A DNA stretch of 15,675 nt from positions 1 to 15,675 of the forward strand of contig DVOV01000209.1 in assembly GCA_018713375.1 (NCBI GenBank), written 5' to 3'. Positions 7,052 through 13,113 of this stretch are shown one piece after another. This DNA comes from Candidatus Scatomorpha stercorigallinarum. GTDB taxonomy: Bacteria; Bacillota_A; Clostridia; Oscillospirales; Oscillospiraceae. The translations under genes were made by a program, and so were the position numbers. The stretch's first letter is position 1. Every line of letters starts with the position of its first letter. The notes beneath the pieces are model-generated. The model was not told the DNA's origin and made no database searches. It saw only the letters and a program-made list of their open reading frames with translations.

Positions 7052-7450
7052 TCACTCCTTTTCCATGTTCTCGCGCGCGGCGCGCAGCTCCGAGAGCGGC
7101 TTCACGAGGATCTGCCCACGGCCCTCGGTCTCGAGCATGTCCTCGGGCAGGAACAGCCTCTGCGAGGTGTCCAGGCCCTCGAACTGCAAGCCGAGCAGCT
7201 CGTTGAGCTCGCGCTCCGGCCAGCTGGCCGACGTGTCGTAGATGTCCGAGACGGAGGGCAGCACCGTCTCGCCCACGACGTAGTAGGCAACGAGCTCCGG
7301 GTCCTGCGCGTATTCATATGATACGCGCACCTGTCCATCCGTCTGGATGTACGCATGGATCATGGCCAGGAACACGCCGTCGTGCTTCATCTTCAGGGCG
7401 GTGGGAACGATGTCGTCCTTCGTGATCTGGACTTCCCTGTATCCCTGCAT
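7052..7450 (-). CDS. mbhK: NuoC-like (30 kDa type) hydrogenase subunit, MbhK/EchD-like
   Basis: 132 residues, related to the complex I 30 kDa subunit and to MbhK/EchD. The C-terminal half carries the family pattern: SDIYDTSASWPERELNELLG (about residues 69-88), then LQFEGLDTSQRLFLPED. This subunit packs against the large subunit and is structural. The start ATG has AAAGGAGTGAGGTGG just upstream. Its stop is 10 bases before the large-subunit start. It is the first gene after an 82-base gap that separates the hyp maturation genes from the hydrogenase structural genes. Confidence 0.9.
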   Translation of the reverse strand: MQGYREVQITKDDIVPTALKMKHDGVFLAMIHAYIQTDGQVRVSYEYAQDPELVAYYVVGETVLPSVSDIYDTSASWPERELNELLGLQFEGLDTSQRLFLPEDMLETEGRGQILVKPLSELRAARENMEKE

Positions 7451-7471
7451 TTTTCCACCTCACTCCTTTGA

Positions 7472-7501
7472 ATGTCATGGTGTTTGCTTTGCATATGTCA
7501 A
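7472..7501 (-). promoter_or_regulatory. Possible weak internal promoter before the hydrogenase structural genes
   Basis: In the hypE to NuoC-like gap the minus strand has a perfect TTGACA (+ strand 7496-7501). An 18-base spacer follows, and then TGACAT (7472-7477), which matches the -10 consensus at only three of six positions. It may let the structural genes be transcribed apart from hypFCDE. The -10 element is poor, so this is a weak call. Confidence 0.25.
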
Positions 7502-7532
7502 GGGTCTTTGCGCTTTTATCCAGGCTGCGCGC

Positions 7533-8540
7533 TCAACAGATGCGCGGCAGCTGCGCGCCGGCGAGCTTTTGCAGCACGCGCGCGCCGCCGGAGCGCGTCC
7601 TGAGCAGCACGCGGCCGGCAGCCGCAGCGCTCACATGGCCGATGACGGCAGCGCTGCGCCCCAGCTCATGCCCGCGCAGCGCGCCGAGTGCCGCCTCCGC
7701 CGTCTCCGCCGAGACGACGCACAGCAGCTTCCCCTCGTTGGCGCAGTAGAGCGGGTCCAGCCCCAGCAGCGAGCAGGCGGCCTCCACCGCCGGGGAAACA
7801 GGTATCTCCGCCTCCTCCAGCTCCAGCCCGAGGCCGGAGCTCTCCGCGAATTCGCAGAGCGTAGTGGCCACCCCGCCCCGGGTGGGGTCGCGCAGGCAGC
7901 GCACTTCCGCGCCGGAGGCGAACAGCGCCCCTGTGAGGGCGCCGAGCGCGGCGCAGTCGCTTTTCACCGCGCCGGAGGCGTCGTCTATGAGCCCACCGCG
8001 CGCAAGCATCACGGCCGCGCCGTGGTCCCCCGCCGTGCCCGAGAGCAGCACCGCGTCGCCGTCCCTGACGCCGCGCGGCGTCAGCCCCGCGCGGCGCAGG
8101 AAGCCGATGCCGGCCGTGTTGATATAGAGCCCGTCGCCCCGGCCGCGCTCCACCACCTTGGTGTCGCCGGTGACGACCTGTACGCGCGCCGCCTCCGCCG
8201 CGCGCTGCACGGAGTCCAGCACGCGCGAGAGCGCGGAGCGCTCCAGCCCCTCTTCGATTATCAGCGCGAGGCTGAGGTACCGGGCCTCGCCCCCGCACAT
8301 GGCGATGTCGTTCACCGTACCGCAGACGGCCAGCTTGCCGATGTCCCCGCCCGGGAAAAAGAGCGGCGAGACGACAAAGCTGTCGGTGGAAAAGACCAGT
8401 TCGCCCTCACCGCGGAGCACGGCCCCGTCCCCCAGCTCGCCGAGGGCGGGGTTGCCGAGCCGCGGCAGGACCTCGTTCTCTATCAGGCGCGAGGTCTTTT
8501 TCCCCCCGCTGCCGTAGTCAAGCGTGATGATCTCGTCCAT
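7533..8540 (-). CDS. hypE: HypE, hydrogenase cofactor cyanide synthesis (dehydratase)
   Basis: 335 residues. HypE takes the carbamoyl group loaded by HypF on its C-terminal cysteine and dehydrates it with ATP to the thiocyanate that gives the CN ligands of the Fe site. The sequence shows the PurM/AIRS-type ATP-binding fold: DYGSGGKKTSRLIENEVLP (about residues 7-25), then STDSFVVSPLFFPGGDIG and GTVNDIAMCGG. It ends in LPRIC, the HypE tail with the substrate-carrying Cys335. I start it at ATG 8540 (MDEIITLDYGSGG). The frame is open further upstream, but that would run through the end of hypD. Only two bases separate it from the hypD stop, and GAGGGGG lies upstream. Confidence 0.97.
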   Translation of the reverse strand: MDEIITLDYGSGGKKTSRLIENEVLPRLGNPALGELGDGAVLRGEGELVFSTDSFVVSPLFFPGGDIGKLAVCGTVNDIAMCGGEARYLSLALIIEEGLERSALSRVLDSVQRAAEAARVQVVTGDTKVVERGRGDGLYINTAGIGFLRRAGLTPRGVRDGDAVLLSGTAGDHGAAVMLARGGLIDDASGAVKSDCAALGALTGALFASGAEVRCLRDPTRGGVATTLCEFAESSGLGLELEEAEIPVSPAVEAACSLLGLDPLYCANEGKLLCVVSAETAEAALGALRGHELGRSAAVIGHVSAAAAGRVLLRTRSGGARVLQKLAGAQLPRIC

Positions 8541-8542
8541 CC

Positions 8543-9568
8543 TCACACCCCCTCGTACTTGTACGCCGCCGCGCAGGAGCCCTCCGAGGACACCATGCAG
8601 GGCCCCAGCGGGTCCTCCGGCGTACACGCCGCGCCGAAGAGCGGGCAGCCGCGGGGCGGCATGCGCCCCGTTATCACGTCCCCGCAGCGGCAGGCGGCGG
8701 CGGCCGCCGGCGGTATCTCCACGGCGAACTTCCGCGCCGCGTCAAACTCTGCGAATCCCGGCCTCACGGCCAGGCCGCTCCCCTCGATCTCCCCGAGCCC
8801 GCGCCAGGTGTCCCGCGCGGGGGCGAAAACGCGCCGCATCTCCGCCAGCGCCAGGGCGATGCCCTCGCTGCGCACCGCGCGCGTATACATGTTGGCGAGC
8901 TCCGCGCGCCCGGCGCGGACGTCCGCCGCCAGCCGCTCCACGGCTGCCATGATGTCCTGCGGCTCGAACCCGGCCACCACGGCGGGCAGGGCGTAGTCCC
9001 GCGGCAGGAAGCGGAAGCCCTCGGCCCCCACGACCGTCGCCACGTGCCCCGGGCAGAGGAAGCCCTGGATGTTGAAGCCCTCGCCGGCTATCAGCGAGCG
9101 CAGGGCGGGCTCCACACGCTTGAGCATGGAAAAAACGGAGAAGTTCCCCACGCCGCGCGCCTTTGCCTCCAGTATGGAGGCCGCCGTGCCGGGCGCCGTG
9201 GTCTCAAAGCCCACGCCGAGGAACACGGTCTCGCGCTGCGGGTGGGCCTCCGCCCAATCCACGGCGTCCATCGGCGAATAGACCACCAGCACCTCCGCGC
9301 CCAGGGCCCGGCGGCGGGCCAGGCTGTCCCCCCGGCGGCTGCCGGGGACGCGCACCATATCGCCATAGGTGGCGATGGTCACGCCCGGGCGCATGGCGAG
9401 CTCCAGCACGGCGTCTATCACCTCCGGCGGCGTCACGCACACGGGGCAGCCGGGGCCGGATACCAGCTCCACGCCCGCGGGCAGCAGGCTCTTCAGCCCG
9501 GCGCGGGCGATCGCCATGGTGTGCGTACCGCACACCTCCATCAGCCGTATCTCAGCGCGCGAGGGCAT
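8543..9568 (-). CDS. hypD: HypD, Fe(CN)2CO scaffold protein
   Basis: 341 residues. With HypC, HypD forms the [4Fe-4S] scaffold on which the Fe(CN)2CO group is built. Seen motifs are EVCGTHTMAI (Cys13), SGPGCPVCVTPPEV (Cys40, Cys43), GVGFETTAPGTAASI near residue 120, and a C-terminal cysteine-rich part (CRCGDVITGR, RGCPLFGAAC, DPLGPCMVSSEGSC) for the iron-sulfur cluster. The start ATG lies inside the end of hypC (17-base overlap), with ACGAGG six bases upstream. Many HypD proteins have about 20-30 more residues before the CGTH motif; here only 12 precede it, and no better upstream start with a ribosome-binding site was found. All catalytic cysteines are kept, so it should be functional. Confidence 0.96.
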   Translation of the reverse strand: MPSRAEIRLMEVCGTHTMAIARAGLKSLLPAGVELVSGPGCPVCVTPPEVIDAVLELAMRPGVTIATYGDMVRVPGSRRGDSLARRRALGAEVLVVYSPMDAVDWAEAHPQRETVFLGVGFETTAPGTAASILEAKARGVGNFSVFSMLKRVEPALRSLIAGEGFNIQGFLCPGHVATVVGAEGFRFLPRDYALPAVVAGFEPQDIMAAVERLAADVRAGRAELANMYTRAVRSEGIALALAEMRRVFAPARDTWRGLGEIEGSGLAVRPGFAEFDAARKFAVEIPPAAAAACRCGDVITGRMPPRGCPLFGAACTPEDPLGPCMVSSEGSCAAAYKYEGV

Positions 9569-9776
9569 CGCGCACCTCGTTCCACTCGGCGATGTCGGCC
9601 TTCGCCTGCTCCTCGCCCAGCCGTTCTATGGCAAAGCCCGCGTGGACGATGACATATTCCCCCACGCGCGGCTCTTTTATAAAATCCAGCCTCATGCGGC
9701 GGCGCAGGCCCTCCACCTCGCCGACGCCGTTCAGGCCGTCTATCTCAACGATCTTCAGCGGTACCGCCAAGCACAT
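9552..9776 (-). CDS. hypC: HypC, hydrogenase maturation chaperone
   Basis: 74 residues. HypC carries the iron with HypD and hands it to the large-subunit precursor. The N-terminus MCLAVPLKIVEI has the essential Cys2; family members typically have Gly where this has Leu7 (MCLAVPGKI). An OB-fold-like middle follows (GLRRRMRLDFI, VGEYVIVHAGFAIERLGEEQA). The ATG has GGAGG six bases upstream and lies 32 bases inside the end of hypF. Its own end overlaps hypD by 17 bases, so hypF, hypC and hypD are likely translationally coupled. Confidence 0.96.
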   Translation of the reverse strand: MCLAVPLKIVEIDGLNGVGEVEGLRRRMRLDFIKEPRVGEYVIVHAGFAIERLGEEQAKADIAEWNEVRDALAR

Positions 9777-12012
9777 ATCTTGCCTCCAGGATCTTCAGCT
9801 GCCCCAGGGACAGCCCCTCGTCGTTAGTGGAAACGCGGCTGTGCGTATACACCTCGAGCCCCGCGCGCTCCAGCCGCTCCGGCAGGCGGCGCATGAGGTA
9901 CATGTTCTGGAAAACGCCGCCGGAGAGGACGATCCTGCGCAGGCGCGTCCCTTCCGCCGCCCTCACAGCCATTTCAGCCGCGGCCGAAACGAGCGTATTC
10001 ATGAATCTCGCGCACAAAGCGCCCTTTTCAACGCCGGAACGGCGTTCCGAAACCATTTTCAGCATCATCGGCCGCCAGTCGAACACCGTGACACCGTCCC
10101 TGGCGTAAAAGCGGGTCTCATATCCCCCGTCCTCGTCCGCGGCCGCCGCGGCCTCCAGCAGCACGGCGCCCTGGCCCTCATAGGTGCATGTGCGGCGGAT
10201 GCCGGCCACGGCGCAGGCCGCGTCGAACAGGCGGCCCATGCCGCTGCTCTGCGGGCAGGCGACGCGCCGTTCGACCATGCGCCGCACGGCCTCCGCCCCC
10301 GGCTCGTCCATAAGTTCCTCAGCATCCGCGCCGCACTCCATGAGCGCTGCCAGGCCCAGCCGCCATATCTCCTTCACGGCGGCGTCGCCCCCCGGCAGCG
10401 GCAGCGGGTGGATGCTCCCCAGCCGCTCAAAGCCCCCGTAGGAGCCGCGCAGCAGCTCGCCGCCCCAGGCGGCGCCGTCCGTCCCCAGGCCCACGCCGTC
10501 CCAGATGAGGCCCAGGCACTCGCCGTCAAGGCCGTTGTCGGCCATGCAGGCGGCCAGGTGGGCGTGGTGGTGCTGCACGCGCAGCAGGGCGATCCCCTCC
10601 CGCTCCGCGCGCTCCTCGGCGTAGGCGGTGGAAAGGTAGTCGGGATGCAGGTCGCAGGCTATCGCCCGCGGATGTATGTCAAAAAGCTTCTCAAAATGCG
10701 CTATCTGTCCCTCGTAGGCCGCCAGCGTCTCGGCGTTCTTCAGGTCGCCGATATGCTGGCTGGGAAAGGCGTGGCCGCTTTTTGAAAGGCAGAAGCTGGC
10801 CTTCTGCTCCGCGCCGCAGGCCAGCAGGTCCCCCGCCAGCCCTGGCATGATGACCGGATAGGGCACATAGCCCCGCGAGCGCCTCAGCGGGTACTCCCTG
10901 CCGCGCGCGATGCGCACGAGCGAATCGTCGCAGCGGGTGACGATCTCCCTGTCGTGCAGCAGGAAACCGTCCGCTATGCCGGAAAGGCGCTCCAGCGCCT
11001 CTGTATTTTTATATACGATCGGCGTATCGGAAATATTGGCGCTGGTCATCACCAGGCAGTCTATGTCGTCCCCCATCAGCAGCACGTGCAGCGGGGTGTA
11101 CGGCAGCATCACGCCGATGCAGTTGTTCTCGCTCAGGTGCTCCCATGCGCCGCGCTCGCGCTTTTCCAGCAGCACGATGGGCTTTTTCGGCGAGGCCAGC
11201 AGCCGCTCCTCTTCCTCCGAGACGCGGCAGAGCCGCCTGGCGCAGTCCACGCTGCGGCACATGACGGCAAAGGGCTTTTCGTCGCGCTGCTTGCGCCGGC
11301 GCAGCTCGCGGCACGCCGAGGCGTCGTCCGCCAGGCAGGCCAGATGCATCCCGCCCAGGCCCTTTATGCACAGTATGCGCCCGGCTTTCAGCTCGCGGCG
11401 GGCGATACCGATGCCGTCCCCCGGCAGCTCGCGCCCCGCGGCGTCCAGGAAAAACACGCGCGGGCCGCATTTCGAGCAGCAGTCCGGCTGCGCGTGATAG
11501 CGCCGGTCGCGGATATCGGCGAACTCCCGTGCGCAGTCCCGGCACATGGGGAAATCCGCCATCGACGTATAGGCCCTGTCATAGGGCACCGATCTGATTA
11601 TGGTAAAACGCGGGCCGCAGTTCGTACAGTTGATGAACGGGTAGCGGTACCGGCGGTCGTCCGGGTCCAGCAGCTCGCGCAGGCAGTCCGGGCAGATGCC
11701 GACGTCCGGGCTCACGAGCGTTTTCATCTGCGCCCCGCGGCCGCTTTCGACGATCCTGAATCCTTCATATCCGCCGCTGCCCGGCTTTTCCGTGACGGTG
11801 ACGGACTCTATGAGGGCCAGCGGCGGCGCTTCCGCGCCGATCTCGCGCACGAAGGCCTCGACCTCGCCGCGCACGCCCTCAACTTCCAGCTCCGCGCCCT
11901 CGGAGGTGTTGCGCACCCAGCCGGAGAGGCCGTGGCGCTCCACCAGGCGGTGGATGAACGGCCGGAAGCCGACGCCCTGCACTATTCCCCTCACCTCGAC
12001 CGAGGCTCTCAC
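9745..12012 (-). CDS. hypF: HypF, carbamoyltransferase for hydrogenase cofactor
   Basis: About 755 residues, full length for HypF. It uses carbamoyl phosphate and ATP to carbamoylate the HypE C-terminal Cys. Domains in order are an acylphosphatase domain (VRGIVQGVGFRPFIHRL near residues 7-23), four zinc-finger CxxC pairs (about Cys107/110, 129/132, 157/160 and 178-182), a YrdC-like nucleotide domain (about 195-375) and a Kae1-like carbamoyltransferase domain with VQHHHAHLAACM and WDGVGLGTDGAAWGGE. I place the start at GTG 12012 because GGGGGAG lies five bases upstream of it. Earlier in-frame starts (ATG 12030, GTG 12036) have no such site. It is the first gene after the operon promoter, with a leader of about 60 bases. 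Confidence 0.95.
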   Translation of the reverse strand: MRASVEVRGIVQGVGFRPFIHRLVERHGLSGWVRNTSEGAELEVEGVRGEVEAFVREIGAEAPPLALIESVTVTEKPGSGGYEGFRIVESGRGAQMKTLVSPDVGICPDCLRELLDPDDRRYRYPFINCTNCGPRFTIIRSVPYDRAYTSMADFPMCRDCAREFADIRDRRYHAQPDCCSKCGPRVFFLDAAGRELPGDGIGIARRELKAGRILCIKGLGGMHLACLADDASACRELRRRKQRDEKPFAVMCRSVDCARRLCRVSEEEERLLASPKKPIVLLEKRERGAWEHLSENNCIGVMLPYTPLHVLLMGDDIDCLVMTSANISDTPIVYKNTEALERLSGIADGFLLHDREIVTRCDDSLVRIARGREYPLRRSRGYVPYPVIMPGLAGDLLACGAEQKASFCLSKSGHAFPSQHIGDLKNAETLAAYEGQIAHFEKLFDIHPRAIACDLHPDYLSTAYAEERAEREGIALLRVQHHHAHLAACMADNGLDGECLGLIWDGVGLGTDGAAWGGELLRGSYGGFERLGSIHPLPLPGGDAAVKEIWRLGLAALMECGADAEELMDEPGAEAVRRMVERRVACPQSSGMGRLFDAACAVAGIRRTCTYEGQGAVLLEAAAAADEDGGYETRFYARDGVTVFDWRPMMLKMVSERRSGVEKGALCARFMNTLVSAAAEMAVRAAEGTRLRRIVLSGGVFQNMYLMRRLPERLERAGLEVYTHSRVSTNDEGLSLGQLKILEARYVLGGTAEDR

Positions 12013-12038
12013 GTACACTCCCCCCGGCATGGTCACGG

Positions 12039-12054
12039 CCGCGCTGCAGCGCGG
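12039..12054. promoter_or_regulatory. 16-base perfect palindrome in the hypF leader
   Basis: CCGCGCTGCAGCGCGG is a perfect inverted repeat lying between the predicted hyp transcription start (about 12072) and the hypF start codon. Flanking TCAC (12033-12036) and GTGA (12054-12057) extend the symmetry with a 3-base bulge. It could be an operator for a dimeric regulator or an RNA hairpin ahead of the hypF ribosome-binding site. No regulator gene is near enough to name. Confidence 0.5.
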
Positions 12055-12078
12055 TGATGTATGTTATAAGTCAAGGTT

Positions 12079-12107
12079 ATAATACACCTACGACTTGTGG
12101 ATGTCAA
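12079..12107 (-). promoter_or_regulatory. Predicted sigma-A promoter of the hyp/hydrogenase operon
   Basis: On the minus strand TTGACA (+ strand 12102-12107) is followed by a 17-base spacer and TATTAT (12079-12084), close to consensus. Transcription would start near 12072, leaving a leader of about 60 bases before hypF. It is the only strong promoter found for the long minus-strand gene train and points away from the tRNA operon. Confidence 0.8.
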
Positions 12108-12143
12108 CAAATTAACACTTGTATGCCCGCTCAATTTTTACCG

Positions 12144-12174
12144 TTCCCTGCCGCGCGGCGCGGGAAAATTTTTT
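12144..12174 (+). terminator. Terminator-like hairpin with T-tract on the plus strand, no known gene upstream
   Basis: TTCCC (12144-12148) and GGGAA (12162-12166) enclose a GC-rich self-complementary core (GCCGCGCGGC), followed by AATTTTTT (six T at 12169-12174). The shape is that of a rho-independent terminator on the plus strand, yet no plus-strand gene lies upstream. It may guard against antisense transcription or end a short RNA. The A/T tracts just upstream of the tRNA promoter could instead serve as an UP element. Confidence 0.4.
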
Positions 12175-12195
12175 CAGGAAAAACGAAAAAAACTG

Positions 12196-12224
12196 TTGAC
12201 AAGAGCGCCCCCGTCTTGTATAAT
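12196..12224 (+). promoter_or_regulatory. Consensus sigma-A promoter of the tRNA operon
   Basis: TTGACA (12196-12201), a 17-base spacer and TATAAT (12219-12224): both hexamers are perfect, as expected for stable RNA genes. A-rich sequence lies directly upstream (12175-12193) and may act as an UP element. The predicted start is only a few bases before the tRNA-Met 5' end. Confidence 0.93.
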
Positions 12225-12238
12225 TCACTTTGCCTTTT

Positions 12239-12315
12239 GGCGGCGTAGCTCAGTTGGCCAGAGCATTCGGTTCATACCCGAAGTGTCACCGGTTCGAATC
12301 CAGTCGCCGCTACCA
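12239..12315 (+). tRNA. tRNA-Met (CAT), elongator type
   Basis: A 77-base cloverleaf with encoded CCA. The acceptor stem GGCGGCG pairs with CGCCGCT (first pair G-U), the D-arm stem is GCTC/GAGC, and the anticodon arm is TTCGG-TTCATAC-CCGAA with anticodon CAT. The anticodon stem lacks the three G-C pairs of an initiator tRNA, and the G1-U72 acceptor pair and overall sequence resemble Bacillus elongator tRNA-Met. A tRNA-Ile with a modified CAT anticodon is less likely. The T stem, ACCGG with CCAGT, has one C-A mismatch in its middle, which is unusual. Confidence 0.96.
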
Positions 12316-12339
12316 CCGGGGCGCCTCTCGGCGCCCCGG
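12316..12339 (+). other. Perfect 10-bp hairpin between tRNA-Met and tRNA-Glu
   Basis: CCGGGGCGCC (12316-12325), loop TCTC, then GGCGCCCCGG (12330-12339). The stem starts on the base directly after the tRNA-Met CCA. No T-tract follows (the next bases are AACCGTAAAG), so it is not a normal terminator. It may be a processing signal for RNase III or a 3'-end guide in the tRNA precursor. Confidence 0.7.
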
Positions 12340-12349
12340 AACCGTAAAG

Positions 12350-12424
12350 GGCCCGTTGGTCAAGTGGTTAAGACACCGCCCTTTCACGGCGGTAACATGG
12401 GTTCGAATCCCGTACGGGTCACCA
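12350..12424 (+). tRNA. tRNA-Glu (TTC)
   Basis: A 75-base cloverleaf with encoded CCA. The acceptor stem GGCCCGT pairs with ACGGGTC and the anticodon arm is CCGCC-CTTTCAC-GGCGG with anticodon TTC. The T arm is GGGTTCGAATCCC with a regular stem. It is close to the Bacillus tRNA-Glu sequence. It lies 34 bases after tRNA-Met, across the hairpin, and only 3 bases before tRNA-Val. Confidence 0.98.
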
Positions 12425-12427
12425 GAC

Positions 12428-12504
12428 GGAGGCTTAGCTCAGCAGGTTAGAGCGCCTGCTTCACACGCAGGAGGTCACTGGTTCGAGTCCAGCAGTCTCC
12501 ACCA
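12428..12504 (+). tRNA. tRNA-Val (CAC)
   Basis: A 77-base cloverleaf with encoded CCA. The acceptor stem GGAGGCT pairs with AGTCTCC, and the anticodon arm is CCTGC-TTCACAC-GCAGG with anticodon CAC, which reads the GTG codon. GTG is frequent in these GC-rich genes. The outermost T-stem pair is an A-C mismatch; the rest of the stem (CTGG/CCAG) pairs well. It is the last gene of the tRNA operon, with a terminator seven bases downstream. Confidence 0.98.
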
Positions 12505-12510
12505 GGAAAG

Positions 12511-12549
12511 AGGGCGGAACACATTGGTGTCCCGCCTTCTTTTCCTTTT
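12511..12549 (+). terminator. Rho-independent terminator of the tRNA operon
   Basis: A 12-base arm (12511-12522, AGGGCGGAACAC) pairs with 12527-12538 (GTGTCCCGCCTT) around the loop ATTG, with one A-C mismatch and one G-T pair. The T-rich tail CTTTTCCTTTT (12539-12549) follows. Confidence 0.9.
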
Positions 12550-12556
12550 GCCGCTC

Positions 12557-12585
12557 TTGCAAAGTTTGAAAAAACGGGTTATAAT
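12557..12585 (+). promoter_or_regulatory. Predicted promoter of the zinc-ribbon/TM2 gene
   Basis: TTGCAA (12557-12562), a 17-base spacer and a perfect TATAAT (12580-12585) lie 32 bases before the start codon of the next gene and just after the tRNA terminator. Confidence 0.8.
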
Positions 12586-12617
12586 CTGAGCCACAGATGG
12601 AACGAGGAGGGGCCGGC

Positions 12618-13103
12618 ATGGCGGAATATTCTTACGGATACGATAACGGCGGGCGCGAGCGCACGGACGCCGGCGGCGGCAGCCGCGCCGTCGTCTGCCC
12701 CAACTGCGGCGAGCCCAACAGCCCGGAGGCCAAATACTGCGGCATCTGCGGCGAAAAACTGCCCTCCACGCGCTGCTACTGCCCGGACTGCGGCCGCGTC
12801 TACCCGTCCGAGATGGCCTACTGCATCGAGTGCGGCTCCATGACCGTCCCCGGCGACCCGCCGCGCCGCCGCGCCTCTTATAAGGACACTGTCCCCGCCG
12901 CGGGCAAAAGCTGGCTGGTCACGCTGCTGCTGTGCGTTTTCGTGGGCGCGCTGGGCGTGCACCGCTTCTACGTCGGCAAGATTGGCACGGGCATCCTCTG
13001 GCTGCTCACCGGCGGCTGCCTGGGCATCGGCTGGATCGTGGACATCATCGTCATCGCCTGCGGCAATTTCCGCGACAGCCACGGCGCGCCCATCCGCGAA
13101 TGA
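12618..13103 (+). CDS. Double zinc-ribbon plus TM2-domain membrane protein
   Basis: 161 residues. After a Gly-rich, Tyr-rich N-terminus there are two zinc ribbons: Cys27/30/41/44 (CPNCGEPN, YCGICGEKL) and Cys55/58/69/72 (CPDCGRVY, YCIECGSM). A basic linker follows, and then a TM2 domain (about residues 97-150) with two membrane helices. The TM2 mark GVHRFYVGK lies at residues 113-121, and TGGCLGIGWIVDIIVI precedes the short C-terminal tail. The start at 12618 has GAGGAGG upstream. Zinc-ribbon/TM2 proteins are common in Firmicutes, but their biochemical role is not established and none is claimed here. Ten bases separate it from the next gene, so the two are probably cotranscribed. Confidence 0.9.
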   Translation: MAEYSYGYDNGGRERTDAGGGSRAVVCPNCGEPNSPEAKYCGICGEKLPSTRCYCPDCGRVYPSEMAYCIECGSMTVPGDPPRRRASYKDTVPAAGKSWLVTLLLCVFVGALGVHRFYVGKIGTGILWLLTGGCLGIGWIVDIIVIACGNFRDSHGAPIRE

Positions 13104-13113
13104 GGCCTGCGCC

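Noticed and set aside
5953..12057. Long plus-strand open frames opposite mbhL, hypE, hypD and hypF
   Set aside because: Their translations are Ala/Arg/Pro/His-rich with no motifs, and the minus-strand genes explain the codon pattern fully.
12239..12315. Initiator tRNA-fMet or tRNA-Ile with a modified CAT anticodon
   Set aside because: The anticodon stem lacks the run of three G-C pairs of initiators, and the body resembles elongator tRNA-Met of Bacillus.
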